Source: Siniperca chuatsi (Eukaryota > Chordata > Actinopteri > Centrarchiformes > Sinipercidae). Taken from it: a stretch of 64,000 nucleotides of DNA. Under the pieces are notes generated by a model. It made no database searches, was not told the DNA's origin, and was given only the letters and a program-made list of their open reading frames with translations. Of this stretch, positions 10,515 to 23,667 are shown one piece after another (position 1 is the first letter of the stretch; each line of letters starts with the position of its first letter). The position numbers and the translations under genes were made by a program. Location: the NCBI RefSeq assembly GCF_020085105.1, contig NC_058064.1, forward strand, positions 22,905,323 to 22,969,322, in the 5' to 3' direction.

Positions 10515-11179
10515 TTTTCAATATGAAAACTTGGGCTGTGTTATTATGATGGATAGCTTGTGCTACGTACACCCTGTATGTAAGATGTTTGCCTCTGTAC
10601 AAGTCTAACTCATGTAACATCTCAGGTCAGCAGCTGTTCTGCACCATAGACTAGAACTAATTAACAGTTAGATAAGAGAAAGTGGTGGAAGGTACAGTGG
10701 ATATGATAATCCCATGGTGACATACAGAGGTGATTTGGGGTGACAAAGAGTGGGAGGAAATGTATGCACATGTGTTGGCAGGCCGGAGCCGACACCCTGT
10801 TTATATGGGTGGTTTTATCATTGCATGGGGGTGACTCGCATATCCTCACTGACCAGCCGCTCTGATCACACCTGGGAATGGAATGCAGCGGCCTGTGAAG
10901 ATCAAGAGGAATGGGGAAGTGTGAACTTAGGCATTTACATAGTATTGTGTACAAGGAGGAGCTCAGGCCATATAACCAACTACTTTTGTACTGCTGCTTC
11001 AGACATAGCGGGAGATCGCCTGAGAGAGGTCTCTGTGCTGTGTCTCCAGATATATCTGTATTTATCTGTAATTTTCTGTATTGTTTGATTGTTTGTATTG
11101 TTTGTAATATTTGTGGGTATATAGATACTAGTTAAAGACATTTGTAGGTCTCGTGTGGATCCCTTCTCATCAACCAACT
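10515..11179 (+). repeat. ERV long terminal repeat, unit 1
   Basis: It is preceded by a purine tract (AAAAGGAGGAATT, 10503-10515) that fits a polypurine tract. About 660 bp follow, ending just before TTGGCGAGAGG. A TATA-like CATATAAC lies at about 10968, followed by a T/G-rich stretch (TGTATTGTTTGATTGTTTG) of U5 type. The exact ends are uncertain by several bases because only one LTR per unit is present and no target duplication can be used. Confidence 0.6.
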
Positions 11180-11209
11180 TGGCGAGAGGTTAGCTTACCT
11201 CGACAACAA
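11180..11209 (+). other. Primer-binding-site-like end and leader joined to satellite
   Basis: TGGCGAGAGGTTAGCTTA directly follows the LTR, as a retroviral primer binding site (starting TGG) would. About 12 bp later (GACAACAA) the satellite CTTGATGG starts, so leader, gag, protease and the front of RT are all replaced by satellite. The same join precedes the units at 15536, 19874, 27318 and 31666. Confidence 0.55.
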
Positions 11210-11772
11210 CTTGATGGATATGAAGGTCAGCATCATTTGACTTGAATTCCTCTTAAAGCTATGTCCTCAGATCGCATATGTTCACGTTTAGCTTCTTTAG
11301 TTTAGATAAGTGCATTTTCACCACGCCAATATGTAAAGCATTCACTTCTACCCAGAAGCTTTTAGAAAGAAATTCTAAATTTGAAGAATGAAAACTGTGA
11401 AGGACAACACGGTTTGGATTTGAATCTCTTTTGTCCCCAGAAAGCACAAGTTCATTTGGAGAGTCATCCAATGAGCGATGTTGATGTTTACCACTATGAT
11501 ACCCTGGACTTCCTCCCAGAACCTCTTTGAAATGAACGTTCTACGTTAGAAACGCTAGCTAAAACATAGAGATAAAGGACAACATATTTTGATTTCAGTT
11601 TGTCTTAAGACTTTGTCTCCAGACTACATATATTAATTTTTACATTGTTTATTTTAGAATTTTTAGAAACACATTTCTAGAATCAAAGCATTTATAACTA
11701 GATGAATATGGAGGATAACACAGTTTGATTTGAGTTCCTTTTAACACTTTCTTACTAGCACCATTTTTGTGC
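11210..11772 (+). repeat. Satellite segment of unit 2
   Basis: About three monomers, the counterpart of 6873-7436, with the same left and right joins. It differs from the first copy by a few substitutions (for example AGATCGCATATG for AGACCGCATATG) that are shared with the later units. Confidence 0.9.
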
Positions 11773-14286
11773 TCTCTCACACCAGAACAGAAATGGTTCA
11801 TTTGTATTGATTTAGCTAATGAGTTCTTTTGTGTACCTTTAGCTCAGGAGTGCAGGGATATTTTCTCATTTACCTACAAGGGACAGCAGTTGCAGTACAC
11901 CAGAGTACCACAAGGGTTTGCATTGTCACCAGGATTGTTTAATCAGGTTCTAAAACAGGCTCTGAGTGGTTGTGAGTTACCATCAGGTTGCACTCTTGTT
12001 CAGTATCATGTTCAGTCATGTGCTAAAGGTACAAAACATCTAAGCTACAGGCTATCAGAACTCAGGTTTCTTTCCTGGGGTGGGTAATGTCACAGAAGGG
12101 GGCAGCAGAAACTGTCCCAAGCGGCAGAACTTGCTCTACCCAACTATACACTCCCCTTCTCTTTAGATGTTTCTGAAACAGAAGGGGTGGTAAATGGTGT
12201 TCTGTTTCAGAAAAAAGGGGGAGCTAGACAAGTGTTAATGTATGTTAGCATTATGCTAGACTTAATGGAAAAACGACATCCTACATGCACACAACATGCA
12301 GCAGGCGTGGCAAAAATTCTTCAGAAAACAGCCCATATAGTGATGGGACACCCCCTGACGACACTAACAATACACAGTGTGGTAGCATTTGTAAACTCAC
12401 AGACATTCACCATGACATCTCTTAGACAACACAGACTCTGTAAAATATTGGAAGCACCAAATCTGACTTTCACACATGAAGGCATCAACATGGCAGACAG
12501 GATGGGGACATGTCACCCACATGAGTGCGAGAGAGAAATCACAAAAGTTGTTAAAGTGAGACCAGATTTGGAAGCTCAGGCTTTGCCAGGTTCAGAACAA
12601 TTATTCACTGACTGGTGTTGCTACAAACATGACAAATTAGGGTTGAAGACAGCATATGCGGTAGTCAGGCAGACAGAAACAGGATATGAAAATTTCAGAG
12701 CAGAGCAGCTGGAGGGACAGCAGTCAGCACAGAGAGCGGAAGTGGTTGCAGTGACAGAAGCCTTAAAATGGGGGCAGGGCAGGGACGTCACAATTTATAC
12801 AGACTCAGCATATGCTGCAGGGGCAGTACATGTGGAAATGAGACAATGGATGAGAACAGGGTTCTTGACAGCAGGGGCAAACCCATCAAACATGAGGAGA
12901 GATGAAAGAGTTAATGGAGGCTTTGAAATTACCAAGGAAAGTGGCAGTGGTAAAATGTAGAGGACATGATCAGGCTAGCACTCCAGTGGCTACAGGGAAC
13001 CAGGAAGCAGATAAAGCAGCCAAAAGGGCAGCAGGGTATTTGCAAATGTACCAAATGATAACCAGTGAAGAGACTGAATTACAACCCAAACTCACTGCAG
13101 AGGCAGTAAAAAGAATATCAAAAGGGGCGGGGGCCCAAGAAAAAGCAGTATGGATGCAGAGAGGAGCTACGGAGCAAAATGGACTCTGGAGGGGGCCGGA
13201 CGGACAAATGGTCCTCCCACCAGGTATCAGGGCAAGAGCCCTGAGAGAAGCACATGGCTTGGGGCATGTGCGGGCAAACCAAATGAATAGGAACTTGTGT
13301 CATTGGTGGCATCCGTTCCTAGCAGATATGGCAAGGCATTTTGTAAAAAGTTGTACAGTCTGTTCACATTTTAATCCAAAGCCAGCGGTGAGCCCGGAAA
13401 TGGGGCGTTTGCCTATTACTACCTGCCCTGGCCAGGAGGTGGTGATAGACTATACGGATATGATTGATCCGGTGAAAGGTTTTAGGTATTTGTTGGTGTG
13501 TGTTGATACGTTCACAGGGTGGCCAGAGGCGAGGACAGCGCTACGGTGAGAAAATGTTTGATTAACCATTACATTCCCAGACATGGTTTCCCAGCAAAAA
13601 TCAGATCAGATAATAGCACTCACTTTAAAAACACAGATCTACAAAGCGTAGAAGCAATGCTGGGTTTGAAACATTCATTTGGCATTGTCTACCACCCCAG
13701 TCACAAGGTAAGGTGGAGAGAATGAATCAGAACATCAAACAAAAATTGGCTATAATCTGTGCACAGACAAAACTGAATTGGGTGGATGCATTACCCTGGC
13801 CCCGATGACAATCAGGAGTTCCCTCAATCAAGGAACAGGGGTTAACACCATATGAGCTGCTGATAGGAAGACAGTTTCCAGGGCCCAGTGCCGCTCTGGG
13901 ACTAGGGGAAGAAGGAGAAAAATGGAACACAAGACATATTTTAACGAATTGCAAGCTCTTGTCTCAGATTTCTCTACACAGGTTGGCGAAAGGCAGGCGC
14001 TGACAGAAGGATCCACTCTACCCAGTGGGTATCACTGAGAGTCATCAAAAGGAAGTGGTCAGAGCCCAGGTGGACCAGACCGTTCGAGGTCACAGAGAGA
14101 ACATCACATGTGGTCCGGGTAAAAGGTAAAGGCGACACCTGGTTCCACTGGAGCCAGTGCATGGCGGCCGAGGAGCCAGGACGGAGTGTGGAGGAGATCG
14201 GAGCAGATCTACGGCAATTACAAGCTGAAAGCACCGGCTCAGCTGAGTCGGAGAACACCCAGACCCCAACAAAAGAGGCAGAATAA
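11773..14286 (+). pseudogene. pol: ERV pol remnant, unit 2
   Basis: Counterpart of 7437-9956 with the same RT truncation, missing YVDD box and integrase frame break. Differences specific to this unit: a lost G in the GCAGGGGGCAAACCC run (about 12875) shifts the frame inside RNase H, an extra A near 13110 changes the following codons to KRISKG, and CACAGC is missing from the C-terminal domain near 14022. Confidence 0.92.
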
Positions 14287-14844
14287 TCCTCTGGTCTGCG
14301 GTCGAAAGGTACAGGAAGTCAACCCCTGTACCCCGAGAGAATCACACTGTTAGCTGCAAAGGTGAAGTGCTAGTAACTTCTCCTCTAGGTCATAGAAGAG
14401 TGTGCTGAACGAACACAATTCCCAGCCAGAAGTTGAAGACTACGTCACATCCAGAAGGAAAAGACTGTGAAGTAAAATGGAGGTTTTAATCTCCTGAAAC
14501 AGAGGTTGCTGTTTCAGTACAAAGTAATAGAAAAGTTCCAGTCATAAGATGGGGATGTGGCAGTCCTAAGGGGGCAGCGGTTACAACTGTATTGGGAGTG
14601 TTACTTGTAATTTCAATTTTGTATTTGTGTGGTAAATTTCAGGGATGGCCATCCACTCACAGGGAAAAAACGAGCCAAAACGCCTAAGTGTTTCAACCGG
14701 TCTGGGGTTGGAACTCAATTACACCAGCGGTAGCTCACTACCTATTCCTTCGACCTCTGTGACATCATCCAGTGCAGAGGACACTTTTGAATTGGAAAAA
14801 TGGTGTTAGGAGTGATCTCTTTTAGGAGAGATCAAAAGGAGGAA

Positions 14845-15505
14845 TTTTCAATATGAAAACTTGGGCTGTGTTATTATGATGGATAGCTTGTGCACGTACA
14901 CCCTGTATGTAAGATGTTTGCCTCTGTACAAGTCTAACTCATGTAACATCTCAGGTCAGCAGCTGTTCTGCACCATAGACTAGAACTAATTAACAGTTAG
15001 ATAAGAGAAAGTGGTGGAAGGTACAGTGGATATGATAATCCCATGGTGACATACAGAGGTGATTTGGGGTGACAAAGAGTGGGAGGAAATGTATGCACAT
15101 GTGTTGGCAGGCGGAGCCGACACCCTGTTTATATGGGTGGTTTTATCATTGCATGGGGTGACTCGCATATCCTCACTGACCAGCCGCTCTGATCACACCT
15201 GGGAATGGAATGCAGCGGCCTGTGAAGATCAAGAGGAATGGGGAAGTGTGAACTTAGGCATTTACATAGTATTGTGTACAAGGAGGAGCTCAGGCCATAT
15301 AACCAACTACTTTTGTACTGCTGCTTCAGACATAGCGGGAGATCGCCTGGAGAGGTCTCTGTGCTGTGTCTCCAGATATATCTGTATTTATCTGTAATTT
15401 TCTGTATTGTTTGATTGTTTGTATTGTTTGTAATATTTGTGGGTATATAGATACTAGTTAAAGACATTTGTAGGTCTCGTGTGGATCCCTTCTCATCAAC
15501 CAACT
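14845..15505 (+). repeat. ERV LTR, unit 2 (preceded by env remnant 14287-14844)
   Basis: Same LTR as 10515-11179, with the purine tract before it and TTGGCGAGAGG after it. The env remnant to its left carries one base less in the TGGAGGGTTTT run and one more in the GGGAAAAAAC run. Confidence 0.6.
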
Positions 15506-15535
15506 TGGCGAGAGGTTAGCTTACCTCGACAACAA

Positions 15536-16096
15536 CTTGATGGATATGAAGGTCAGCATCATTTGACTTGAATTCCTCTTAAAGCTATGTCCTCAGATCG
15601 CATATGTTCACGTTTAGCTTCTTTAGTTTAGATAAGTGCATTTTCACCACGCCAATATGTAAAGCATTCACTTCTACCCAGAAGCTTTTAGAAAGAAATT
15701 CTAAATTTGAAGAATGAAAACTGTGAAGGACAACACGGTTTGGATTTGAATCTCTTTTGTCCCCAGAAAGCACAAGTTCATTTGGAGAGTCATCCAATGA
15801 GCGATGTTGATGTTTACCACTATGATACCCTGCTTCCTCCCAGAACCTCTTTGAAATGAGCGTTCTACGTTAGAAACGCTAGCTAAAACATAGAGATAAA
15901 GGACAACATATTTTGATTTCAGTTTGTCTTAAGACTTTGTCTCCAGACTACATATATTAATTTTTACATTGTTTATTTTAGAATTTTTAGAAACACATTT
16001 CTAGAATCAAAGCATTTATAACTAGATGAATATGGAGGATAACACAGTTTGATTTGAGTTCCTTTTAACACTTTCTTACTAGCACCATTTTTGTGC
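15536..16096 (+). repeat. Satellite segment of unit 3
   Basis: Same three-monomer segment as 11210-11772. It lacks GGA in CCCTGGACTTCC (about 15830), giving CCCTGCTTCC. Confidence 0.9.
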
Positions 16097-18617
16097 TCTC
16101 TCACACCAGAACAGAAATGGTTCATTTGTATTGATTTAGCTAATGAGTTCTTTTGTGTACCTTTAGCTCAGGAGTGCAGGGATATTTTCTCATTTACCTA
16201 CAAGGGACAGCAGTTGCAGTACACCAGAGTACCACAAGGGTTTGCATTGTCACCAGGATTGTTTAATCAGGTTCTAAAACAGGCTCTGAGTGGTTGTGAG
16301 TTACCATCAGGTTGCACTCTTGTTCAGTATCATGTTCAGTCATGTGCTAAAGGTACAAAACATCTAAGCTACAGGCTATCAGAACTCAGGTTTCTTTCCT
16401 GGGGTGGGTAATGTCACAGAAGGGGGCAGCAGAAACTGTCCCAAGCGGCAGAACTTGCTCTACCCAACTATACACTCCCCTTCTCTTTAGATGTTTCTGA
16501 AACAGAAGGGGTGGTAAATGGTGTTCTGTTTCAGAAAAAAGGGGGAGCTAGACAAGTGTTAATGTATGTTAGCATTATGCTAGACTTAATGGAAAAACGA
16601 CATCCTACATGCACACAACATGCAGCAGGCGTGGCAAAAATTCTTCAGAAAACAGCCCATATAGTGATGGGACACCCCCTGACGACACTAACAATACACA
16701 GTGTGGTAGCATTTGTAAACTCACAGACATTCACCATGACATCTCTTAGACAACACAGACTCTGTAAAATATTGGAAGCACCAAATCTGACTTTCACACA
16801 TGAAGGCATCAACATGGCAGACAGGATGGGGACATGTGACCCACATGAGTGCGAGAGAGAAATCACAAAAGTTGTTAAAGTGAGACCAGATTTGGAAGCT
16901 CAGGCTTTGCCAGGTTCAGAACAATTATTCACTGACTGGTGTTGCTACAAACATGACAAATTAGGGTTGAAGACAGCATATGCGGTAGTCAGGCAGACAG
17001 AAACAGGATATGAAAATTTCAGAGCAGAGCAGCTGGAGGGACAGCAGTCAGCACAGAGAGCGGAAGTGGTTGCAGTGACAGAAGCCTTAAAATGGGGGCA
17101 GGGCAGGGACGTCACAATTTATACAGACTCAGCATATGCTGCAGGGGCAGTACATGTGGAAATGAGACAATGGATGAGAACAGGGTTCTTGACAGCAGGG
17201 GGCAAACCCATCAAACATGAGGGAGAGATGAAAGAGTTAATGGAGGCTTTGAAATTACCAAGGAAAGTGGCAGTGGTAAAATGTAGAGGACATGATCAGG
17301 CTAGCACTCCAGTAGCTACAGGGAACCAGGAAGCAGATAAAGCAGCCAAAAAGGGCAGCAGGGTATTTGCAAATGTACCAAATGATAACCAGTGAAGAGA
17401 CTGAATTACAACCCAAACTCACTGCAGAGGCAGTAAAAGAATATCAAAAGGGGCGGGGGCCCAAGAAAAGCAGTATGGATGCAGAGAGGAGCTACGGAGC
17501 AAAATGGACTCTGGGGGGCCGGACGGACAAATGGTCCTCCCACCAGGTATCAGGGCAAGAGCCCTGAGAGAAGCACATGGCTTGGGGCATGTGCGGGCAA
17601 ACCAAATGAATAGGAACTTGTGTCATTGGTGGCATCCGTTCCTAGCAGATATGGCAAGGCATTTTGTAAAAAGTTGTACAGTCTGTTCACATTTTAATCC
17701 AAAGCCAGCGGTGAGCCCGGAAATGGGGCGTTTGCCTATTACTACCTGCCCTGGCCAGGAGGTGGTGATAGACTATACGGATATGATTGATCCGGTGAAA
17801 GGTTTTAGGAATTTGTTGGTGTGTGTTGATACGTTCACAGGGTGGCCAGAGGCGAGGACAGCGCTACGGTGAGAAAATGTTTGATTAACCATTACATTCC
17901 CAGACATGGTTTCCCAGCAAAAATCAGATCAGATAATAGCACTCACTTTAAAAACACAGATCTACAAAGCGTAGAAGCAATGCTGGGTTTGAAACATTCA
18001 TTTGGCATTGTCTACCACCCCCAGTCACAAGGTAAGGTGGAGAGAATGAATCAGAACATCAAACAAAAATTGGCTATAATCTGTGCACAGACAAAACTGA
18101 ATTGGGTGGATGCATTACCCCTGGCCCCGATGACAATCAGGAGTTCCCTCAATCAAGGAACAGGGTTAACACCATATGAGCTGCTGATAGGAAGACAGTT
18201 TCCAGGGCCCAGTGCCGCTCTGGGACTAGGGGAAGAAGGAGAAAAATGGAACACAAGACATATTTTAACGAATTGCAAGCTCTTGTCTCAGATTTCTCTA
18301 CACAGGTTGGCGAAAGGCAGGCGCTGACAGAAGGATCCACTCTACCCACAGCCCAGTGGGTATCACTGAGAGTCATCAAAAGGAAGTGGTCAGAGCCCAG
18401 GTGGACCAGACCGTTCGAGGTCACAGAGAGAACATCACATGTGGTCCGGGTAAAAGGTAAAGGCGACACCTGGTTCCACTGGAGCCAGTGCATGGCGGCC
18501 GAGGAGCCAGGACGGAGTGTGGAGGAGATCGGAGCAGATCTACGGCAATTACAAGCTGAAAGCACCGGCTCAGCTGAGTCGGAGAACACCCAGACCCCAA
18601 CAAAAGAGGCAGAATAA
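16097..18617 (+). pseudogene. pol: ERV pol remnant, unit 3
   Basis: Same lesions as unit 1. This copy keeps the longest integrase core: from about 17842 to 18327 one frame contains KIRSDNSTHF, then [15 protein letters not shown] with the catalytic Glu. The C-terminal domain is open at 18246-18617. RNase H runs 294 codons from 16511 until one extra A (CCAAAAAGGGC, about 17350) ends it. CATGTGACCC replaces CATGTCACCC at about 16835, a change shared with units 4 and 6. Confidence 0.92.
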
Positions 18618-19177
18618 TCCTCTGGTCTGCGGTCGAAAGGTACAGGGAAGTCAACCCCTGTACCCCGAGAGGAATCACACTGTTAGCTGCAAAAGGTGAA
18701 GTGCTAGTAACTTCTCCTCTAGGTCATAGAAGAGTGTGCTGAACGAACACAATTCCCAGCCAGAAGTTGAAGACTACGTCACATCCAGAAGGAAAAGACT
18801 GTGAAGTAAAATGGAGGGTTTTAATCTCCTGAAACAGAGGTTGCTGTTTCAGTACAAAGTAATAGAAAAGTTCCAGTCATAAGATGGGGATGTGGCAGTC
18901 CTAAGGGGGCAGCGGTTACAACTGTATTGGGAGTGTTACTTGTAATTTCAATTTTGTATTTGTGTGGTAAATTTCAGGGATGGCCATCCACTCACAGGGA
19001 AAAACGAGCCAAAACGCCTAAGTGTTTCAACCGGTCTGGGGTTGGAACTCAATTACACCCGCGGTAGCGCCACTACCTATTCCTTCGACCTCTGTGACAT
19101 CATCCAGTGCAGAGGACACTTTTGAATTGGAAAAATGGTGTTAGGAGTGATCTCTTTTAGGAGAGATCAAAAGGAGG

Positions 19178-19843
19178 AATTTTCAATATGAAAACTTGGG
19201 CTGTGTTATTATGATGGATAGCTTGTGCTACGTACACCCTGTATGTAAGATGTTTGCATCTGTACAAGTCTAACTCATGTAACATCTCAGGTCAGCAGCT
19301 GTTTTGCACCATAGACTAGAACTAATTAACAGTTAGATAAGAGAAAGTGGTGGAAGGTACAGTGGATATGATAATCCCATGGTGACATACAGAGGTGATT
19401 TGGGGTGACAAAGAGTGGGGGAAATGTATGCACATGTGTTGGCAGGCCGGAGCCGACACCCTGTTTATATGGGTGGTTTTATCATTGCATGGGGGTGACT
19501 CGCATATCCTCACTGACCAGCCGCTCTGATCACACCTGGGAATGGAATGCAGCGGCCTGTGAAGATCAAGAGGAATGGGGAAGTGTGAACTTAGGCATTT
19601 ACATAGTATTGTGTACAAGGAGGAGCTCAGGCCATATAACCAACTACTTTTGTACTGCTGCTTCAGACATAGCGGGGAGATCGCCTGGAGAGGTCTCTGT
19701 GCTGTGTCTCCAGATATATCTGTATTTATCTGTAATTTTCTGTATTGTTTGATTGTTTGTATTGTTTGTAATATTTGTGGGTATATAGATACTAGTTAAA
19801 GACATTTGTAGGTCTCGTGTGGATCCCTTCTCATCAACCAACT
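19178..19843 (+). repeat. ERV LTR, unit 3 (preceded by env remnant 18618-19177)
   Basis: Same LTR. It carries TTTGCATCTG and CTGTTTTGCACC (about 19255 and 19302), variants also found in the LTR at 26624-27287 but not in units 1, 2 or 6, which suggests that those two units share a more recent common copy. Confidence 0.6.
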
Positions 19844-19873
19844 TGGCGAGAGGTTAGCTTACCTCGACAACAA

Positions 19874-20437
19874 CTTGATGGATATGAAGGTCAGCATCAT
19901 TTGACTTGAATTCCTCTTAAAGCTATGTCCTCAGATCGCATATGTTCACGTTTAGCTTCTTTAGTTTAGATAAGTGCATTTTCACCACGCCAATATGTAA
20001 AGCATTCACTTCTACCCAGAAGCTTTTAGAAAGAAATTCTAAATTTGAAGAATGAAAACTGTGAAGGACAACACGGTTTGGATTTGAATCTCTTTTGTCC
20101 CCAGAAAGCACAAGTTCATTTGGAGAGTCATCCAATGAGCGATGTTGATGTTTACCACTATGATACCCTGGACTTCCTCCCAGAACCTCTTTGAAATGAA
20201 GCGTTCTACGTTAGAAACGCTAGCTAAAACATAGAGATAAAGGACAACATATTTTGATTTCAGTTTGTCTTAAGACTTTGTCTCCAGACTACATATATTA
20301 ATTTTTACATTGTTTATTTTAGAATTTTTAGAAACACATTTCTAGAATCAAAGCATTTATAACTAGATGAATATGGAGGATAACACAGTTTGATTTGAGT
20401 TCCTTTTAACACTTTCTTACTAGCACCATTTTTGTGC
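19874..20437 (+). repeat. Satellite segment of unit 4
   Basis: Same three-monomer segment, with one extra G in AATGAAGCGTTC (about 20200). Confidence 0.9.
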
Positions 20438-22958
20438 TCTCTCACACCAGAACAGAAATGGTTCATTTGTATTGATTTAGCTAATGAGTTCTTTTGTGTA
20501 CCTTTAGCTCAGGAGTGCAGGGATATTTTCTCATTTACCTACAAGGGACAGCAGTTGCAGTACACCAGAGTACCACAAGGGTTTGCATTGTCACCAGGAT
20601 TGTTTAATCAGGTTCTAAAACAGGCTCTGAGTGGTTGTGAGTTACCATCAGGTTGCACTCTTGTTCAGTATCATGTTCAGTCATGTGCTAAAGGTACAAA
20701 ACATCTAAGCTACAGGCTATCAGAACTCAGGTTTCTTTCCTGGGGTGGGTAATGTCACAGAAGGGGGCAGCAGAAACTGTCCCAAGCGGCAGAACTTGCT
20801 CTACCCAACTATACACTCCCCTTCTCTTTAGATGTTTCTGAAACAGAAGGGGTGGTAAATGGTGTTCTGTTTCAGAAAAAAGGGGGAGCTAGACAAGTGT
20901 TAATGTATGTTAGCATTATGCTAGACTTAATGGAAAAACGACATCCTACATGCACACAACATGCAGCAGGCGTGGCAAAAATTCTTCAGAAAACAGCCCA
21001 TATAGTGATGGGACACCCCCTGACGACACTAACAATACACAGTGTGGTAGCATTTGTAAACTCACAGACATTCACCATGACATCTCTTAGACAACACAGA
21101 CTCTGTAAAATATTGGAAGCACCAAATCTGACTTTCACACATGAAGGCATCAACATGGCAGACAGGATGGGGACATGTGACCCACATGAGTGCGAGAGAG
21201 AAATCACAAAAGTTGTTAAAGTGAGACCAGATTTGGAAGCTCAGGCTTTGCCAGGTTCAGAACAATTATTCACTGACTGGTGTTGCTACAAACATGACAA
21301 ATTAGGGTTGAAGACAGCATATGCGGTAGTCAGGCAGACAGAAACAGGATATGAAAATTTCAGAGCAGAGCAGCTGGAGGGACAGCAGTCAGCACAGAGA
21401 GCGGAAGTGGTTGCAGTGACAGAAGCCTTAAAATGGGGGCAGGGCAGGGACGTCACAATTTATACAGACTCAGCATATGCTGCAGGGGCAGTACATGTGG
21501 AAATGAGATAATGGATGAGAACAGGGTTCTTGACAGCAGGGGCAAACCCATCAAACATGAGGAGAGATGAAAGAGTTAATGGAGGCTTTGAAATTACCAA
21601 GGAAAGTGGCAGTGGTAAAATGTAGAGGACATGATCAGGCTAGCACTCCAGTGGCTACAGGGAACCAGGAAGCAGATAAAGCAGCCAAAAGGGCAGCAGG
21701 GTATTTGCAAATGTACCAAATGATAACCAGTGAAGAGACTGAATTACAACCCAAACTCACTGCAGAGGCAGTAAAAGAATATCAAAAGGGGGCGGGGGCC
21801 CAAGAAAAAGCAGTATGGATGCAGAGAGGAGCTACGGAGCAAAATGGACTCTGGAGGGGGCCGGACGGACAAATGGTCCTCCCACCAGGTATCAGGGCAA
21901 GAGCCCTGAGAGAAGCACATGGCTTGGGGCATGTGCGGGCAAACCAAATGAATAGGAACTTGTGTCATTGGTGGCATCCGTTCCTAGCAGATATGGCAAG
22001 GCATTTTGTAAAAAGTTGTACAGTCTGTTCACATTTTAATCCAAAGCCAGCGGTGAGCCGGAAATGGGGCGTTTGCCTATTACTACCTGCCCTGGCCAGG
22101 AGGTGGTGATAGACTATCACGGATATGATTGATCCGGTGAAAGGTTTTAGGTATTTGTTGGTGTGTGTTGATACGTTCACAGGGTGGCCAGAGGCGAGGA
22201 CAGCGCTACGGTGAGAAAATGTTTGATTAACCATTACATTCCCAGACATGGTTTCCCAGCAAAAATCAGATCAGATAATAGCACTCACTTTAAAAACACA
22301 GATCTACAAAGCGTAGAAGCAATGCTGGGTTTGAAACATTCATTTGGCATTGTCTACCACCACCCCAGTCACAAGGTAAGGTGGAAGAATGAATCAGAAC
22401 ATCAAACAAAAATTGGCTATAATCTGTGCACAGACAAAACTGAATTGGGTGGATGCATTACCCTGGCCCCGATGACAATCAGGAGTTCCCTCAATCAAGG
22501 AACAGGGTTAACACCATATGAGCTGCTGATAGGAAGACAGTTTCCAGGGCCCAGTGCCGCTCTGGGACTAGGGGAAGAAGGAGAAAAATGGAACACAAGA
22601 CATATTTTAACGAATTGCAAGCTCTTGTCTCAGATTTCTCTACACAGGTTGGCGAAAGGCAGGCGCTGACAGAAGGATCCACTCTACCCACAGCCCAGTG
22701 GGTATCACTGAGAGTCATCAAAAGGAAGTGGTCAGAGCCCAGGTGGACCAGACCGTTCGAGGTCACAGAGAGAACATCACATGTGGTCGGGTAAAAGGTA
22801 AAGGCGACACCTGGTTCCACTGGAGCCAGTGCATGGCGGCCGAGGAGCCAGGACGGAGTGTGGAGGAGATCGGAGCAGATCTCACGGCAATTACAAGCTG
22901 AAAGCACCGGCTCAGCTGAGTCGGAGAACACCCAGACCCCAACAAAGAGGCAGAATAA
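20438..22958 (+). pseudogene. pol: ERV pol remnant, unit 4
   Basis: Same founding lesions. RNase H ends early at a TAA (GAGATAATGG for GAGACAATGG, about 21508) and the GCAGGGGCAAACCC loss seen in unit 2 is present. A CCGGAAA for CCCGGAAA loss (about 22058) breaks the zinc-domain frame. CACCACCCCAG (about 22358) carries an insertion. Confidence 0.92.
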
Positions 22959-23667
22959 TCCTCTGGTCTGCGGTCGAAAGGTACAGGAAGTCAACCCCTG
23001 TACCCCGAGAGGAATCACACTGTTAGCTGCAAAGGTGAAGTGCTAGTAACTTCTCCTCTAGGTCATAGAAGAGTGTGCTGAACAGAACACAATTCCCAGC
23101 CAGAAGTTGAAGACTACGTCACATCCAGAAGGAAAAGACTGTGAAGTAAAATGGAGGGTTTTAATCTCCTGAAACAGAGGTTGCTGTTTCAGTACAAAGT
23201 AATAGAAAAGTTCCAGTCATAAGATGGGGATGTGGCAGTCCTAAGGGGGCAGCGGTTACAACTGTATTGGGAGTGTTACTTGTAATTTCAATTTTGTATT
23301 TGTGTGGTAAATTTCAGGGATGGCCATCCACTCACAGGGAAAAACGAGCCAAAACGCCTAAGTGTTTCAACCGGTCTGGGGTTGGAACTCAATTACACCC
23401 GCGGTAGCGCCACTACCTATTCCTTCGACCTCTGTGACATCATCCAGTGCAGAGGACACTTTTGAATTGGAAAAATGGTGTTAGGAGTGATCTCTTTTAG
23501 GAGAGATCAAAAGGAGGAATTTTCAATATGAAAACTTGGGCTGTGTTATTATGATGGATAGCTTGTGCTACGTGCACACCCTGTATGTAAGATGTTTGCC
23601 TCTGTACAAGTCTAACTCATGTAACATCTCAGGTCAGCAGCTGTTCTGCACCATAGACTAGAACTAA
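22959..23667 (+). repeat. Env remnant and truncated LTR of unit 4
   Basis: The env remnant is followed by only about 150 bp of LTR (from about 23518). At ACTAGAACTAATT the sequence jumps into RT of the next unit (CACCAGGATTG). The rest of the LTR, the leader join and a whole satellite segment, about 1.26 kb, are missing. Confidence 0.8.
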
